A DNA stretch of 64,000 nt, from NCBI RefSeq assembly GCF_001954135.1, contig NZ_MBEQ01000067.1:1-64000 (forward strand), in the 5' to 3' direction. This document shows positions 51,131-60,556 of this stretch, piece after piece. Positions within the stretch are counted from its first letter, which is position 1; each line of letters starts with the position of its first letter. Both the position numbers and the translations under genes were made by a program. Origin of the DNA: Mycobacterium sp. GA-1841 (GTDB lineage: Bacteria > Actinomycetota > Actinomycetes > Mycobacteriales > Mycobacteriaceae). The notes beneath the pieces were generated by a model. It was not told where the DNA came from, searched no databases, and saw only the letters and a program-made list of their open reading frames with translations.

Positions 51131-51979
51131 TCAGGAAACGTGGAAAATCGTCTCGACAGTCACAGCAGCACCACCGGCTGCAGCAACAATCGCCAGGGTC
51201 ACCCAGTCCGCCATCTTCGGTCGTCCTGGAGCTGCAGCCAATTGGCCCGTGCCGCCACGAGCAGTGATCGCATCACCCATCTCGTCGGCCCGTCGCATGG
51301 TCATGGCTATGGCCGCGGCTATCAGGTCGATGACGTCGCCGGCCTGCTGCCGACCGCGAGCCCTACGACTCGACTGCTTCGGTTTCGGCCGTAGCCGGTA
51401 GGCGGCGTAGAGAACCTGGAATTCATCGATCAGCATCGGGAAAGAACGCAACCCGAGCGCGAACGCGACCACCCACTCATGGATCGGCAGCCCAATCCAT
51501 CCGAATGGGCGGGCCAATGTGGTCATCGCGGGAACGATTTCAGCGACATTCGTGGTCCACGAGACCATCGCCGCGAAACCGAACAGCAAGAACACCACGC
51601 TGATGGCCCGCAGGAAATGCAACGCGCCACCGAGCTCGAGGTCGATGTCTCCCAAGGAGATGACCGGACTTCCTCCGGCCAGCGTCGAGAAAACGAAGGC
51701 CAGCGCAAAGAAGATCCACACCCGCCGCGGCCGCGGCGGCAAAACGCCGCGCGGAATGTGGGCGATCCAGGCGGCTGCGAGCACCAGCGCCCAGCCGAGA
51801 CCGATCGTCAGCCAACCCGGATAAAACCACAACAGCACCGAGAACGCGAAGACAACAAGGAGTTTGGTGCCTGCCCACAACTCGTGGATAGCCGATGTCC
51901 CAGGAACCGGAACCAGTAATCGCACCCGACGAGAACCACGTCGTGCCCGGGCTGTGGTCGAATCCGATGTGGTTGTCAT
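51131..51979 (-). CDS. ECF transporter T component (EcfT/CbiQ family)
   Basis: 282 residues with five to six membrane helices ([22 protein letters not shown] onwards). Coupling-helix region is [28 protein letters not shown], and the Arg-rich segment [20 protein letters not shown] lies before the last helix and near the ATPase-contact motif [15 protein letters not shown]. It matches the CbiQ family. Its ATG overlaps the end of the fused S-A-A gene by 4 bases, so it is the second gene of a vitamin/metal-type uptake unit; homologous to Rv2325c by memory. Confidence 0.85.
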   Translation of the reverse strand: MTTTSDSTTARARRGSRRVRLLVPVPGTSAIHELWAGTKLLVVFAFSVLLWFYPGWLTIGLGWALVLAAAWIAHIPRGVLPPRPRRVWIFFALAFVFSTLAGGSPVISLGDIDLELGGALHFLRAISVVFLLFGFAAMVSWTTNVAEIVPAMTTLARPFGWIGLPIHEWVVAFALGLRSFPMLIDEFQVLYAAYRLRPKPKQSSRRARGRQQAGDVIDLIAAAIAMTMRRADEMGDAITARGGTGQLAAAPGRPKMADWVTLAIVAAAGGAAVTVETIFHVS

Positions 51980-54027
51980 CCCGATTTCCCCGCCCTCGTC
52001 GAGACTTCGTCCACCGTACCCTCGCGCAGATACAGGGTTCGGGGACAGACGTCCTCCAGACCAGCGGAGCCATGCGAGGCGACGACGACTGTCAGACCCA
52101 GGTCACGTCGCAGTCGAGCCAGCAGCTGCAGCAGGCCACGCTGACTGGCGGCGTCCAAGCTTGCCAGAGGTTCGTCGAGGACCAACGCCCGCGGAGAACG
52201 AGCGAGCAGCCCGGCCAGCACCACTCGACGCAGCTGGCCCCCACTGAGTTGGTCTGACCTCCGCTGGGCAATCGAGGGATCCAATCCGACTGCTGCCAGC
52301 GCTTCAGCCACACGGGTTTCATCTTGGTCTGAAAAACCGCCAGACGACGCTACTTCCGCTCCAACGCGGCTGCGTATCAGTTGCAGACGAGCGGCCTGGA
52401 ACGACAGCGCCACCGCTCCGACATGCTCATAGCCGGGGGCGCCGTCGATCATGCAGACGCCGGACGTGGGAATCGTCAAGCCGGCCATGATCCACGCCAG
52501 TGTCGACTTACCCGAGGAGTTGCCACCTTGGATCAGTACGCCCTCACCCTGTTCCACCGCGAAGCTGATGTCCCGCAATGCGGTCTTCGCCCATGGCGTG
52601 CCCATGCCGTACTCATGCCCGACGCACACGAGTTCGATGACCGGTGTACTCGAGCTGTGTTGCACCACAACGGCCCCAGACGTGGTCATCGAGGTGTCGA
52701 GCGAATCGGTCGTCTCCAGACCATCGCCCAGGACGATCGTTCGATCCGCCGATGCGGCAGCATCGTTGTCGTGCGTGATGTGCACAAGAGTGGTCTTGTG
52801 CCGCTCGGTCAGACCGGACATCACACGCAGGATGGCTTCGCGGCCCTCCTCGTCGATCATCGCGGTTACCTCGTCGGCGACCAACAGGGCCGGTTCCCGA
52901 GCCAACGCGGCTGCGAGCGCGAGGCGCTGTAGTTCGCCACCCGACAAGCTTGCCGTCTCGTGGCCGGCATGATTCTCGAGGCCGACCTCCGCCAGCAGTC
53001 GGTTGACGTCGACATCGGCGTCTGGTGGCAGTCCCCACACCACATCGTCGACAACCCTGGTACCCAAAACCTGGCTCTTGGCATGCTGTAACACAATTGC
53101 GGTGCCGGCCGGCTGACCCAGACCCACCGCACCGGAGCGGTGAACAGTGCCGGACGTCGGTTCCCTGCCGGCGAGAATCAGCGTCAACGTGGACTTGCCA
53201 GAGCCGTTCGCACCCGTGACGGCGACATGCTCTCCGGGCCGGAGATCCAAGCTGACCTCGCGCAATGCGTCTTCTTCAGCACCTGGATAACGGAACCGCA
53301 CGTTGTCCAATCGCACCGGTACCGGAGCTATCGGACGTTGGTCGGCTCGAATCGGTTGATCCTGGAGGATGTCCAACTTCGACACGTTCGGCGAGATGTC
53401 GCGCAGGCGCTCCAGGAGCTTGGACAACACGGACCAGGCGACGAAACACGCGAAGACATACGCGAGAACGAGATAACCGAGGAGCAGTACCGGCCAATAG
53501 CGCAGTCCCTCGGCAAGGCCGTGCTGCAACCCGGTACCCACCTCGTCGAGTCCCATCCAGCCGAGGACTGTCGCCAGACCGTTCACCGTCGCGGTGATCA
53601 CCCGAAACATCAAGTGTCGCAGTTCGACCGAAACCGCGAAGATCGCAACCCAGCCGGTGGAGACGAGGATGCCGATCGGCAACGACATCAGAAGCAGAGT
53701 CGGCGTGCCACCGCCTCTTCGTCTGACGGATCCGGTCAACCCGCCGACCGAGGCGCAGTTCAGGATCGCAAACACACCGCCGAGCCCGGCGACCAGGAAG
53801 GTGATCATCGCACCGACGAACGTCGCAGCGAGCACCGCACGGAGGCGGTACCGATAAGCGAGCAGCCCGGGAAGCGCGACACCCAACACTCCCAACGACT
53901 GCGTGAAAGGGACGACGACGGCGATGATCACCACCACCGCCGAGAGCGCGCCGATGACCGCGGCATGGGCCAACTCGTTCGGTCGAAGCGGTCCGCCCTG
54001 ACGGCGTGGAAGACATAATGCCGTCAT
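51976..54027 (-). CDS. ECF transporter fusion: membrane S-like domain plus two ATPase domains
   Basis: 683 residues. The N-terminal region (1-215) has six membrane helices and would serve as substrate-capture (S) component. ATPase 1 has Walker [10 protein letters not shown] near residue 270, signature [15 protein letters not shown] and Walker [13 protein letters not shown]. ATPase 2 has Walker [10 protein letters not shown] near 505, signature [15 protein letters not shown] and Walker [12 protein letters not shown]. Domain 1 has Val in place of one Walker B residue and Glu after Asp, so ATP hydrolysis there should be checked. M. tuberculosis Rv2326c is a similar fusion. Substrate unknown. Confidence 0.88.
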   Translation of the reverse strand: MTALCLPRRQGGPLRPNELAHAAVIGALSAVVVIIAVVVPFTQSLGVLGVALPGLLAYRYRLRAVLAATFVGAMITFLVAGLGGVFAILNCASVGGLTGSVRRRGGGTPTLLLMSLPIGILVSTGWVAIFAVSVELRHLMFRVITATVNGLATVLGWMGLDEVGTGLQHGLAEGLRYWPVLLLGYLVLAYVFACFVAWSVLSKLLERLRDISPNVSKLDILQDQPIRADQRPIAPVPVRLDNVRFRYPGAEEDALREVSLDLRPGEHVAVTGANGSGKSTLTLILAGREPTSGTVHRSGAVGLGQPAGTAIVLQHAKSQVLGTRVVDDVVWGLPPDADVDVNRLLAEVGLENHAGHETASLSGGELQRLALAAALAREPALLVADEVTAMIDEEGREAILRVMSGLTERHKTTLVHITHDNDAAASADRTIVLGDGLETTDSLDTSMTTSGAVVVQHSSSTPVIELVCVGHEYGMGTPWAKTALRDISFAVEQGEGVLIQGGNSSGKSTLAWIMAGLTIPTSGVCMIDGAPGYEHVGAVALSFQAARLQLIRSRVGAEVASSGGFSDQDETRVAEALAAVGLDPSIAQRRSDQLSGGQLRRVVLAGLLARSPRALVLDEPLASLDAASQRGLLQLLARLRRDLGLTVVVASHGSAGLEDVCPRTLYLREGTVDEVSTRAGKSG

Positions 54028-54257
54028 TTCGACGACTCTGTCCGTCCAAGAGTCCTAGTATTCACGGAACCCTTCCTGCGCTGCGTTCGCACGAGGTATG
54101 CGTGGGTAAGCCCCACACCCGCAAGGCGGAGGCTAACACGCCGGTCGATCGAGCACTCGGAGAAGAGAACGAAAATCGATACAAGTTCCCATGGCCTCCC
54201 GAGCACTCGCCGGCGTCTGCACCTGCCGCTGCCGGCCAATGCCAGGAAGGGTGCGTA

Positions 54258-55313
54258 ATGGATACGCCGACAACGCTTTACACGCAGTCGGAATTTCCGA
54301 TCTTCCAGAACCGACTGTACGGCTCGGAGAAGGATGCACGTGCCTGCCCACGGGGAGATATTCGCCTGGTGCAAGACGAGGTTACCGGACTCGTCTACAA
54401 CGAGGCCTTCCGTCCGGAATTGATGACCTATGGCGCCGACTACCAGAACGAGCAGGCGCACAGTCCGGCGTTCAGACGGCATCTGGAGCGCGTCGCCACA
54501 ATCGTCGAGCGCACCATCGGGACCGACGGGTTGGTCGAGGTGGGTTGCGGCAAGGCTTATTTCCTTGAGCTACTCCAGCTTCGCGGCTGCTCGATCACCG
54601 GCTGTGATCCGACTTATGAAGGCGAAAATCCGGCCGTTCAACGCTGCTATTTCGGCGAGGGCATGGCGCCGTCGGCCAACGGCATCATCCTTCGTCATGT
54701 GTTGGAGCATGTCCATGATCCCGTTGGTTTCCTCGACCGCTTGGGGCAGGCCAATCGCGGAGGGCTGATTTACATCGAAGTGCCATGCTTCGAATGGATC
54801 ATGCGGACCAGAACCTGGTTTGACATCTTCTATGAACACGTCAATTATTTCCGCCTCGACGACTTTTCGCGGATGTTCGGCCGAGTGATCGAAGGTGGAC
54901 ATCTGTTCGGCGGCCAATATCTGTATGTCGTCGCGGACCTGGGCACACTGCAGGCTCCGAAAAGGATCCCCACAGATCGTGTGGACTTCCCTGCAGATTT
55001 TCTGAAGACCGCCCCCACTACGCGAACCGAATCGCCGTTACCTCCAGCCGTATGGGGTGCTTCATCAAAAGGCGTGATCTATTCGCTGCTGCGGGAACGC
55101 TGCGGCAATGCGGTGTCCGTCCTGATAGACATCAGTCCAGCCAAACGCGGCGGGTTCATTCCGGCAGCCGGCGTGCAAGTGATGTCTCCCGAAGAGGGGA
55201 TGGATGCGCTCGAGCCGGGATCAGACATTTGCGCCATGAATCTCAACTATCTGGATGAGATTCGCAAGATCACCGGAGGTCGATTCAACGTGGTCGGGGT
55301 GGGCAATGACTGA
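54258..55313 (+). CDS. NDP-sugar C-methyltransferase-like SAM enzyme
   Basis: 351 residues. A SAM-binding Rossmann domain (LVEVGCGKAYFLELL near 95, HVLEHVHDP near 155) is followed by a C-terminal domain with VWGASSKGVIYSLL (near 270), the layout of TylC3-type sugar C-methyltransferases. The usual N-terminal zinc-ribbon of this family is not evident and the protein is shorter than the common 410 residues. ATG 54258 follows AGGAAGGG. It diverges from the ECF operon over 230 bases and overlaps the next gene by 8 bases. GC is lower than in the core genome (about 57% in the line at 54601). Confidence 0.8.
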   Translation: MDTPTTLYTQSEFPIFQNRLYGSEKDARACPRGDIRLVQDEVTGLVYNEAFRPELMTYGADYQNEQAHSPAFRRHLERVATIVERTIGTDGLVEVGCGKAYFLELLQLRGCSITGCDPTYEGENPAVQRCYFGEGMAPSANGIILRHVLEHVHDPVGFLDRLGQANRGGLIYIEVPCFEWIMRTRTWFDIFYEHVNYFRLDDFSRMFGRVIEGGHLFGGQYLYVVADLGTLQAPKRIPTDRVDFPADFLKTAPTTRTESPLPPAVWGASSKGVIYSLLRERCGNAVSVLIDISPAKRGGFIPAAGVQVMSPEEGMDALEPGSDICAMNLNYLDEIRKITGGRFNVVGVGND

Positions 55314-56076
55314 GTTCGCCGAAGAAGTGGTAGCTCGAATCGAGGCGATGTCACGCGACGACGCCCTCAACGACCGCGCCGCTGAATTTATGCAGACGTC
55401 GTTGCTATCCAGATATTCCTACAACTTCGCCTGGATGTCCCGGCCGATAATCCAGTATCCACAGGACATTGTCGCCATGCAGGAGTTGATTTGGCAGGTT
55501 CGCCCGGATCTGATCATCGAAACCGGCATCGCCCACGGGGGATCGCTCATCTTCAGCGCGTCGATGTTGGCGTTACTGGACTTGGCCGACGCCATCGAGT
55601 CCGGTACCACGCTCGACCCCGCGAAACCTCGACGTAAGGTCCTGGGAATTGACATCGATGTCCGGGCTCACAACCGCGAGGCGATCGCCGCGCACCCTAT
55701 GGCATCGCGCATCCGGATGATCCAAGGTTCCAGCGTTGCCCCCGAGGTGATCGGGCAAGTGCACGAAATCACCGCCGGCTACCAGCATGTGCTCGTGTGT
55801 CTGGACAGCAACCACACGCACACACACGTGCTTGCCGAGCTGGAGGCCTATGCGCCCCTGACGTCGGTAGGAAGTTACTGCGTGGTTTTCGACACCATCA
55901 TCGACGATGTGTCAGCTGACACTTTTCCGGACCGCCCGTGGTCTCCCGGTAACAACCCCAGAACCGCAGTGCGGCAATACCTCACAAACCACCCGGAGTT
56001 CGAGATCGACAAAAGTATCCAACACAAGTTGCTCATAACGGTGGCACCGGATGGCTACTTGAAACGGGTCGGCTGA
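55306..56076 (+). CDS. CmcI/rhamnosyl O-methyltransferase-family protein
   Basis: 256 residues. The family pattern (PF04989, cephalosporin hydroxylase type) is seen in WMSRPIIQYPQDIVAMQELIW, IIETGIAHGGSLIF (SAM site), VLGIDIDVR, and DSNHTHTHVLAELEAYAPL. Members methylate sugar hydroxyls in glycopeptidolipids and phenolic glycolipids despite the hydroxylase name. The ATG lies within the last codons of the C-methyltransferase gene, so the two products are made together and may modify the same sugar. Confidence 0.85.
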   Translation: MTEFAEEVVARIEAMSRDDALNDRAAEFMQTSLLSRYSYNFAWMSRPIIQYPQDIVAMQELIWQVRPDLIIETGIAHGGSLIFSASMLALLDLADAIESGTTLDPAKPRRKVLGIDIDVRAHNREAIAAHPMASRIRMIQGSSVAPEVIGQVHEITAGYQHVLVCLDSNHTHTHVLAELEAYAPLTSVGSYCVVFDTIIDDVSADTFPDRPWSPGNNPRTAVRQYLTNHPEFEIDKSIQHKLLITVAPDGYLKRVG

Positions 56077-56116
56077 GTTCTTCGCCGCACAGCGACGACA
56101 CGTGCCGCAAACCCGT

Positions 56117-56668
56117 TCACAGTACGACTCCGCCGAAATCCGGATTAATCAGTGGATGGGCCAGATCCCGCGGTGAGACGGCATGAATCGGCAGCGGCCA
56201 GGCAATGGCGAGCCGGGTGTCGTCGTGACGAAGTCCGCCTTCGGAGCCGGGACAATAGGCGGCCGTGGTCAGATACAGCACTTCACTTTCCGGCTCCAAG
56301 GCCTGGAAGCCGTGGGCAAAGCCTTCTGGCACGACCATCATCCGCGCGTCGTCGTGACTCAGTTCTTCTGCGTGCCATTCCAAGAATGTCGGGGAACCTG
56401 ATCGCAGGTCGACCGCAACATCCCAGACCCGCCCACGCACACAGCGAACCATCTTCATCTCCGCGTGCGGTGGCGACTGGAAATGTAGGCCGCGTACGGT
56501 CCCGACGTTGGTCGTCACAGAGTGGTTGACCTGAACTATCTGTCGGCTGCCGAGCAGCGGTTGAAGTTCTTCGACGCAGAACAGACGAGTGAATGACCCG
56601 CGGAAATCACGGTGCGGCGCGGACTGCACAACGGTCAGACCGGGCAGTCCGGTCTCGACCAGGTTCAT
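56117..56668 (-). CDS. rfbC: dTDP/CDP-4-keto-6-deoxy-sugar 3,5-epimerase (RmlC-like)
   Basis: 183 residues, the usual size for this cupin enzyme. The catalytic His is in GTVRGLHFQSPP and the second active segment is VRGRVWDVAVDLRSGSPTF, followed by PEGFAHGF and YLTTAAYCP. RmlC works on dTDP-4-keto-6-deoxyglucose; because it is co-transcribed with a CDP-glucose cytidylyltransferase and dehydratase, the natural substrate here is probably CDP-linked. It ends the minus-strand operon and converges on the CmcI-like gene with 40 bases between. It overlaps rfbG by 4 bases. Confidence 0.88.
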   Translation of the reverse strand: MNLVETGLPGLTVVQSAPHRDFRGSFTRLFCVEELQPLLGSRQIVQVNHSVTTNVGTVRGLHFQSPPHAEMKMVRCVRGRVWDVAVDLRSGSPTFLEWHAEELSHDDARMMVVPEGFAHGFQALEPESEVLYLTTAAYCPGSEGGLRHDDTRLAIAWPLPIHAVSPRDLAHPLINPDFGGVVL

Positions 56669-57744
56669 GACATCGCCCAGTTCAGGCCTCGATCGGCTGC
56701 GTCCTCGGTATATTCGGCCAACTCACGGATACTGGTCACCTCGCCGTACTCGATCAGGTGCCGATACCAATTGGCCGTGTGGCGAACGGATTCTCCGATG
56801 TTCCACACGGGGCGCCAGTCCAGATGCGTCTTTGCTTTCGAGATGTCGAGTTGCAGCAAGGTCGCTTCGTGCGGATGCGCGGTGGCGGCCACCTGCCATC
56901 GAAGTTGTGGCCAGGTCGACAGGAGGTGCTCTAGTATCTGTTCGACCGTGAGATTCTCTTCTGTGTCAGGTCCGAAGTTCCACGCCTCGGCACAAGTGGT
57001 GTCGCCATGCAGAAGCCGCTGACCCAACAACAAATATCCACTCAGACAGTCCAATACGTGCTGCCAAGGCCGAACGGCATGTGGTGATCGAACCGTGAGT
57101 GGATCACCTGCGACCGCCGAACGCACCAGATCGGGAATCAACCGGTCTTCTGACCAGTCACCTCCGCCAATCACATTGCCTCCTCGCGCGGTCGCCAAGA
57201 GCGGGGCGCCGGTCTCCTGGAGGAATGCGGTCCGATAACTCGACGCAACCAACTCGGCGCCGGCCTTTGATGCGCTGTACGGGTCGTGCCCTCCCAGCCG
57301 ATCATGTTCGCGGTAGGGCCTGGGCGATTCGCGATTCTCATAACACTTGTCGGTTGTCACCACGACGACCGCTCGCGCTCCTGGCGTGTGACGAGCCGCC
57401 TCAAGTACGTGCACAGTGCCCAAAACATTGGTGGCCCATGTTGTCACCGGCTCACGGTAGGACCGAAGGACCAGCGGTTGGGCAGCCAGATGAAAAACCA
57501 TCTCAGGCTTGTCCGCGTCGAAGATCCGTCGTACCGCTTCTTCGTCCCGTACGTCGATGTGGCGAGCCCGGATCGGCAGGTTCAGTAAGCCCCAGTGATT
57601 GGGCTCGGAGGCCGGGTTCAATGCAAGCCCGGTCACGTCCGCGCCGAGCGCATGCAACCACAGAGACAACCAACTGCCTTTGAATCCGGTGTGGCCGGTC
57701 ACCAACACGCGACGTCCGCGGTAGGCGTCGCCGAAAGCGTTCAA
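56665..57744 (-). CDS. rfbG: CDP-glucose 4,6-dehydratase
   Basis: 359 residues with TTG 57744 as start, overlapping the rfbF stop (TTGA) and preceded by GGAAG; GTG codons upstream (57753, 57759, 57780) are alternatives. An SDR-fold enzyme: NAD site [18 protein letters not shown], the catalytic Thr-Asp-Lys TTDKCYEN and YSASKAG (Tyr-x3-Lys). GHTGFKGSW separates it from the dTDP-glucose enzymes (RmlB). It makes CDP-4-keto-6-deoxyglucose. Confidence 0.93.
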   Translation of the reverse strand: MNAFGDAYRGRRVLVTGHTGFKGSWLSLWLHALGADVTGLALNPASEPNHWGLLNLPIRARHIDVRDEEAVRRIFDADKPEMVFHLAAQPLVLRSYREPVTTWATNVLGTVHVLEAARHTPGARAVVVVTTDKCYENRESPRPYREHDRLGGHDPYSASKAGAELVASSYRTAFLQETGAPLLATARGGNVIGGGDWSEDRLIPDLVRSAVAGDPLTVRSPHAVRPWQHVLDCLSGYLLLGQRLLHGDTTCAEAWNFGPDTEENLTVEQILEHLLSTWPQLRWQVAATAHPHEATLLQLDISKAKTHLDWRPVWNIGESVRHTANWYRHLIEYGEVTSIRELAEYTEDAADRGLNWAMS

Positions 57745-58514
57745 CGCCAGCACTTCCACGGCGCCTCGCCGCTGCTCCACAGCGTTTCGAGCAAATCCTT
57801 GTCCCGGAGCGTGTCCATGGGCTGCCAGAAACCGGAATGGACGAAGGCCATCATCTCTCCGGCGGCCGCGAGACGCGCCAAAGGTTCACGCTCCCAGGCT
57901 GTCTCATCGCCGTCGATGTAATTCAACACTGCAGGTGACAAGACAAAGAATCCACCGTTGATCAGACCGCCGTCGCCACGCGGCTTCTCAAGGAACCTCG
58001 TGACCTGGTCGTTCGAGCATTCGATGGCCCCATAGCGGCCGGGCGGAAGGACTGCCGTAACCGTCGCGTGGCGACCGTGCCGACGATGAAATTCGATGCT
58101 GGCGCCGATGTCGACGCTGCTGAGTCCATCGCCGTAGGTGAAGCAAAAGGCCTCGTCATCCTTGATATACGACGACACGCGCTTGAGGCGACCACCCGTC
58201 ATCGTGTCGTCCCCGGTATCGACGAGAGTCACCCGCCACGGCTCCGCGTGGTGTCGATGCACTTCCATCTTGTTGATGGACATATCGAACGTCACGTCGG
58301 ACATGTGGAGGAAGTAATTTGCGAAATACTCCTTGATGGCATAGCTCTTGTATCCGCAACAGACGATGAAATCGTGTATTCCGTGATGCGAATACAGCTT
58401 CATTATGTGCCATAATATTGGTCGCCCTCCGATCTCGACCATGGGTTTGGGTCTGACGACGGTCTCCTCGCGGAGGCGTGTCCCGAAACCGCCGGCCAAC
58501 AGCACGGCTTTCAT
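57741..58514 (-). CDS. rfbF: Glucose-1-phosphate cytidylyltransferase
   Basis: 257 residues, the same length as Salmonella RfbF. Nucleotide-site motif [26 protein letters not shown] at the start, [14 protein letters not shown] (metal-binding Asp) and [19 protein letters not shown] at the end, typical of the family. It forms CDP-glucose from CTP and glucose-1-phosphate, feeding rfbG. Its ATG overlaps the stop of the gene before it by 4 bases (ATGA). Confidence 0.95.
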   Translation of the reverse strand: MKAVLLAGGFGTRLREETVVRPKPMVEIGGRPILWHIMKLYSHHGIHDFIVCCGYKSYAIKEYFANYFLHMSDVTFDMSINKMEVHRHHAEPWRVTLVDTGDDTMTGGRLKRVSSYIKDDEAFCFTYGDGLSSVDIGASIEFHRRHGRHATVTAVLPPGRYGAIECSNDQVTRFLEKPRGDGGLINGGFFVLSPAVLNYIDGDETAWEREPLARLAAAGEMMAFVHSGFWQPMDTLRDKDLLETLWSSGEAPWKCWR

Positions 58515-59377
58515 TTTCCGTTCCTTATTTTCAGACGAAAGCGGTCCGGCCTGTCGGATTCGACATCTCCAAGCCCCGCAGAGTAACGCGAACCATCATT
58601 TACAATGACGGTCATATAGCCAAATACATCGGCCGGGATATGGTTGGAATAGATGTCCATCAGGTGGCGAATCAAGAGAAAAGATCCGAGCCTTTCGGAG
58701 AGAAACCCCACGGCGCGAACCTGATATTTGTCATATTCGCGCACCCGGTAGCCGTATCGTTCCAGAAACACTCTACCAACCGCTTCCAGCTTCGACAGCA
58801 CGTCGACCAGCCAAGACCGCGGAAAAATTCCGAGTTCAACGCCTCCCGGTATGAAGTGCTTTGCCGCCAGGAACTGGGATGCCGAGCAGGAATCGAGAAC
58901 GTTCATCTCCACGGCAATCGAGGTGTAATCGTGAAAGTCGCGGCTACGGTAGATCGACGCATAATGCCGGTATACCGTGTTCTTGAAATACAGGGGTTGC
59001 GCAACCAGAAACCCTGATCCGGGTTCCCAACTGAACTGCGATGCTACATCGTCCTCCGCTAACGCGTATTCGAGGTCGAATTCCCTCAGTGTGGGAAATA
59101 TTTTGGCCTCGACACCCGCAGGATACGGCAAGATCCGCTTCCGGAAGGAGCATATTTCGATAAGGTCGGCCTGCGGGGAAAATTTGCGGATGGCGATCGG
59201 CAAAACGTATGACCCGGCAGCCCCGTAGGCGACGGGCCTCGCTTCGTGCCAGTAGTGATCGAGTTGCCTGACGTGAAGGTCCGAATCTGGCTGAAACTGT
59301 CCGAGCGCGATGCAGCGGTCATACCAACTGCTCGGCAGTTGGGGAGTCGTGTGACTGATGCAGTACCTATGAATCAT
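58511..59377 (-). CDS. Unrecognised protein in the CDP-sugar operon, low GC
   Basis: 288 residues, beginning [20 protein letters not shown]. No signal peptide or membrane helix. It is rich in aromatic residues (YHF and W), with [29 protein letters not shown] and [26 protein letters not shown] as striking blocks. I do not recognise the family; a capsule-type glycosyltransferase of the DUF4422 kind is a guess. GC is visibly lower (about 47-52% in several 60-base lines) than in the neighbours. It overlaps rfbF and follows a methyltransferase gene by 18 bases, so it should act on the same sugar or its lipid acceptor. Confidence 0.8.
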   Translation of the reverse strand: MIHRYCISHTTPQLPSSWYDRCIALGQFQPDSDLHVRQLDHYWHEARPVAYGAAGSYVLPIAIRKFSPQADLIEICSFRKRILPYPAGVEAKIFPTLREFDLEYALAEDDVASQFSWEPGSGFLVAQPLYFKNTVYRHYASIYRSRDFHDYTSIAVEMNVLDSCSASQFLAAKHFIPGGVELGIFPRSWLVDVLSKLEAVGRVFLERYGYRVREYDKYQVRAVGFLSERLGSFLLIRHLMDIYSNHIPADVFGYMTVIVNDGSRYSAGLGDVESDRPDRFRLKIRNGK

Positions 59378-59395
59378 GGGCGTCGAGTGCAGTCC

Positions 59396-60115
59396 TCAGT
59401 TCCCGGTGCTCACTACCGGACTTCTCAGCGTGCGGTGCACGACAACGAAATGCCCGGCCCGGAAATGGGCCACGCTGGTGGCGATTCGGTAGTGTCCGCG
59501 CAGTGCATCCCTCAATATCGTGAGGATGTCCGAAGCCGAAAAGCTGTTGTACAAGGTCCAGATATCGCAATAAACGTCCTCAAAAATGTAGATGCCGTCT
59601 TTCGTCAGTGCACTGTCGAAAAGCAACCGGAACGACTCCGTCATGCGCGTGGTTGTTTGACTCGCCACGTCGATGACGATGTCGAAGCGCCCGAACGCCG
59701 TCGCCAATTCGCTGAGCAGAGCAGTCCGCTGCCCGCCCCCAAAGCGGACGTACACACCGCTGGAATCGGCGATTTTGGTCATCCGCGAGTCTGGGTCGAT
59801 GCCCACGACGAGCGAGTCCGGGTGAAGGCATGCCTTCCACCGCTGTACCGAGTCGCCATGGTAGCTCCCGATTTCCAACATCCTGACCGGCCGTGACCGG
59901 TCGACGATGGCGTCGTAGTTCGATACGTAGTGCGGGAGGCTGTGGACCCTCGGCGTACGGTTCGACACCTCGGACTTCTCTGCGCAGAGCGCAGTCTCCA
60001 TCGCCGCCCACGTGATGTCCGACCCGGTCTCTCGGCACAGCGCTTTCTTCAATCGGCGTTGTTCGCGCCCGCCGCAGCGCCGGGCGACAGGTGAGAACTT
60101 CAGGACGATTCTCAT
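59396..60115 (-). CDS. Class I SAM methyltransferase, macrocin/CmcI-like
   Basis: 239 residues. Motif I RMLEIGSYHGDSVQRW, motif II VVGIDPDSR, GRFDIVIDVASQTTTRMTESFRLLFDSALTKDGIYIFEDV as in demethylmacrocin O-methyltransferase-like enzymes. ATG 60115 (MRIVLKFSPV) is preferred over an upstream in-frame start. It is the first gene of the five-gene minus-strand operon that ends with rfbC, so it likely methylates the CDP-sugar-derived residue after transfer. Confidence 0.82.
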   Translation of the reverse strand: MRIVLKFSPVARRCGGREQRRLKKALCRETGSDITWAAMETALCAEKSEVSNRTPRVHSLPHYVSNYDAIVDRSRPVRMLEIGSYHGDSVQRWKACLHPDSLVVGIDPDSRMTKIADSSGVYVRFGGGQRTALLSELATAFGRFDIVIDVASQTTTRMTESFRLLFDSALTKDGIYIFEDVYCDIWTLYNSFSASDILTILRDALRGHYRIATSVAHFRAGHFVVVHRTLRSPVVSTGN

Positions 60116-60556
60116 AGTGGGCAGCCCGTCATGACCAGAATGCATTCATAAACCGAGAAGGGTGGACACCCGGTCCGTACAGCTCGAGGCTCGCGTGTGC
60201 GGGCCGTTGACGTTCGGAACCCTGCGCTTGCCTTCGACGGGTGACTCACAAACCGATGACAGCACGAAGCGCCGGATTGACCGAGAATCCGTCGACCAGC
60301 CCCATCAGAAGGCCCCCACATTGCCCGGAACACTACCGCGCCGGTAGTGCTGAGTTTTCTTGTTGGCTGAATCGGCCCGTGCACGACGACGATTCGCGCT
60401 CCTGTCCGGTCGCGATTTCGAGCTGGTCAGCGTGTATCGAAACTTTCGGATTTCAGTTCGACAGCGCGAGTAGAGGGTTAGGCTGCGGGCGGTTGAGCCG
60501 TGGCGGCTCCCTCATTCATTCCGCAGGACCCAGGGAAGTGAAGGCTGAGAACCGCG
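60116..60556. other. Intergenic region between divergent sugar operon and glycosyltransferase genes
   Basis: 440 bases with no protein-like reading. It should hold the promoters of both divergent units. I saw no clear -35/-10 pair or repeat. Confidence 0.35.
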
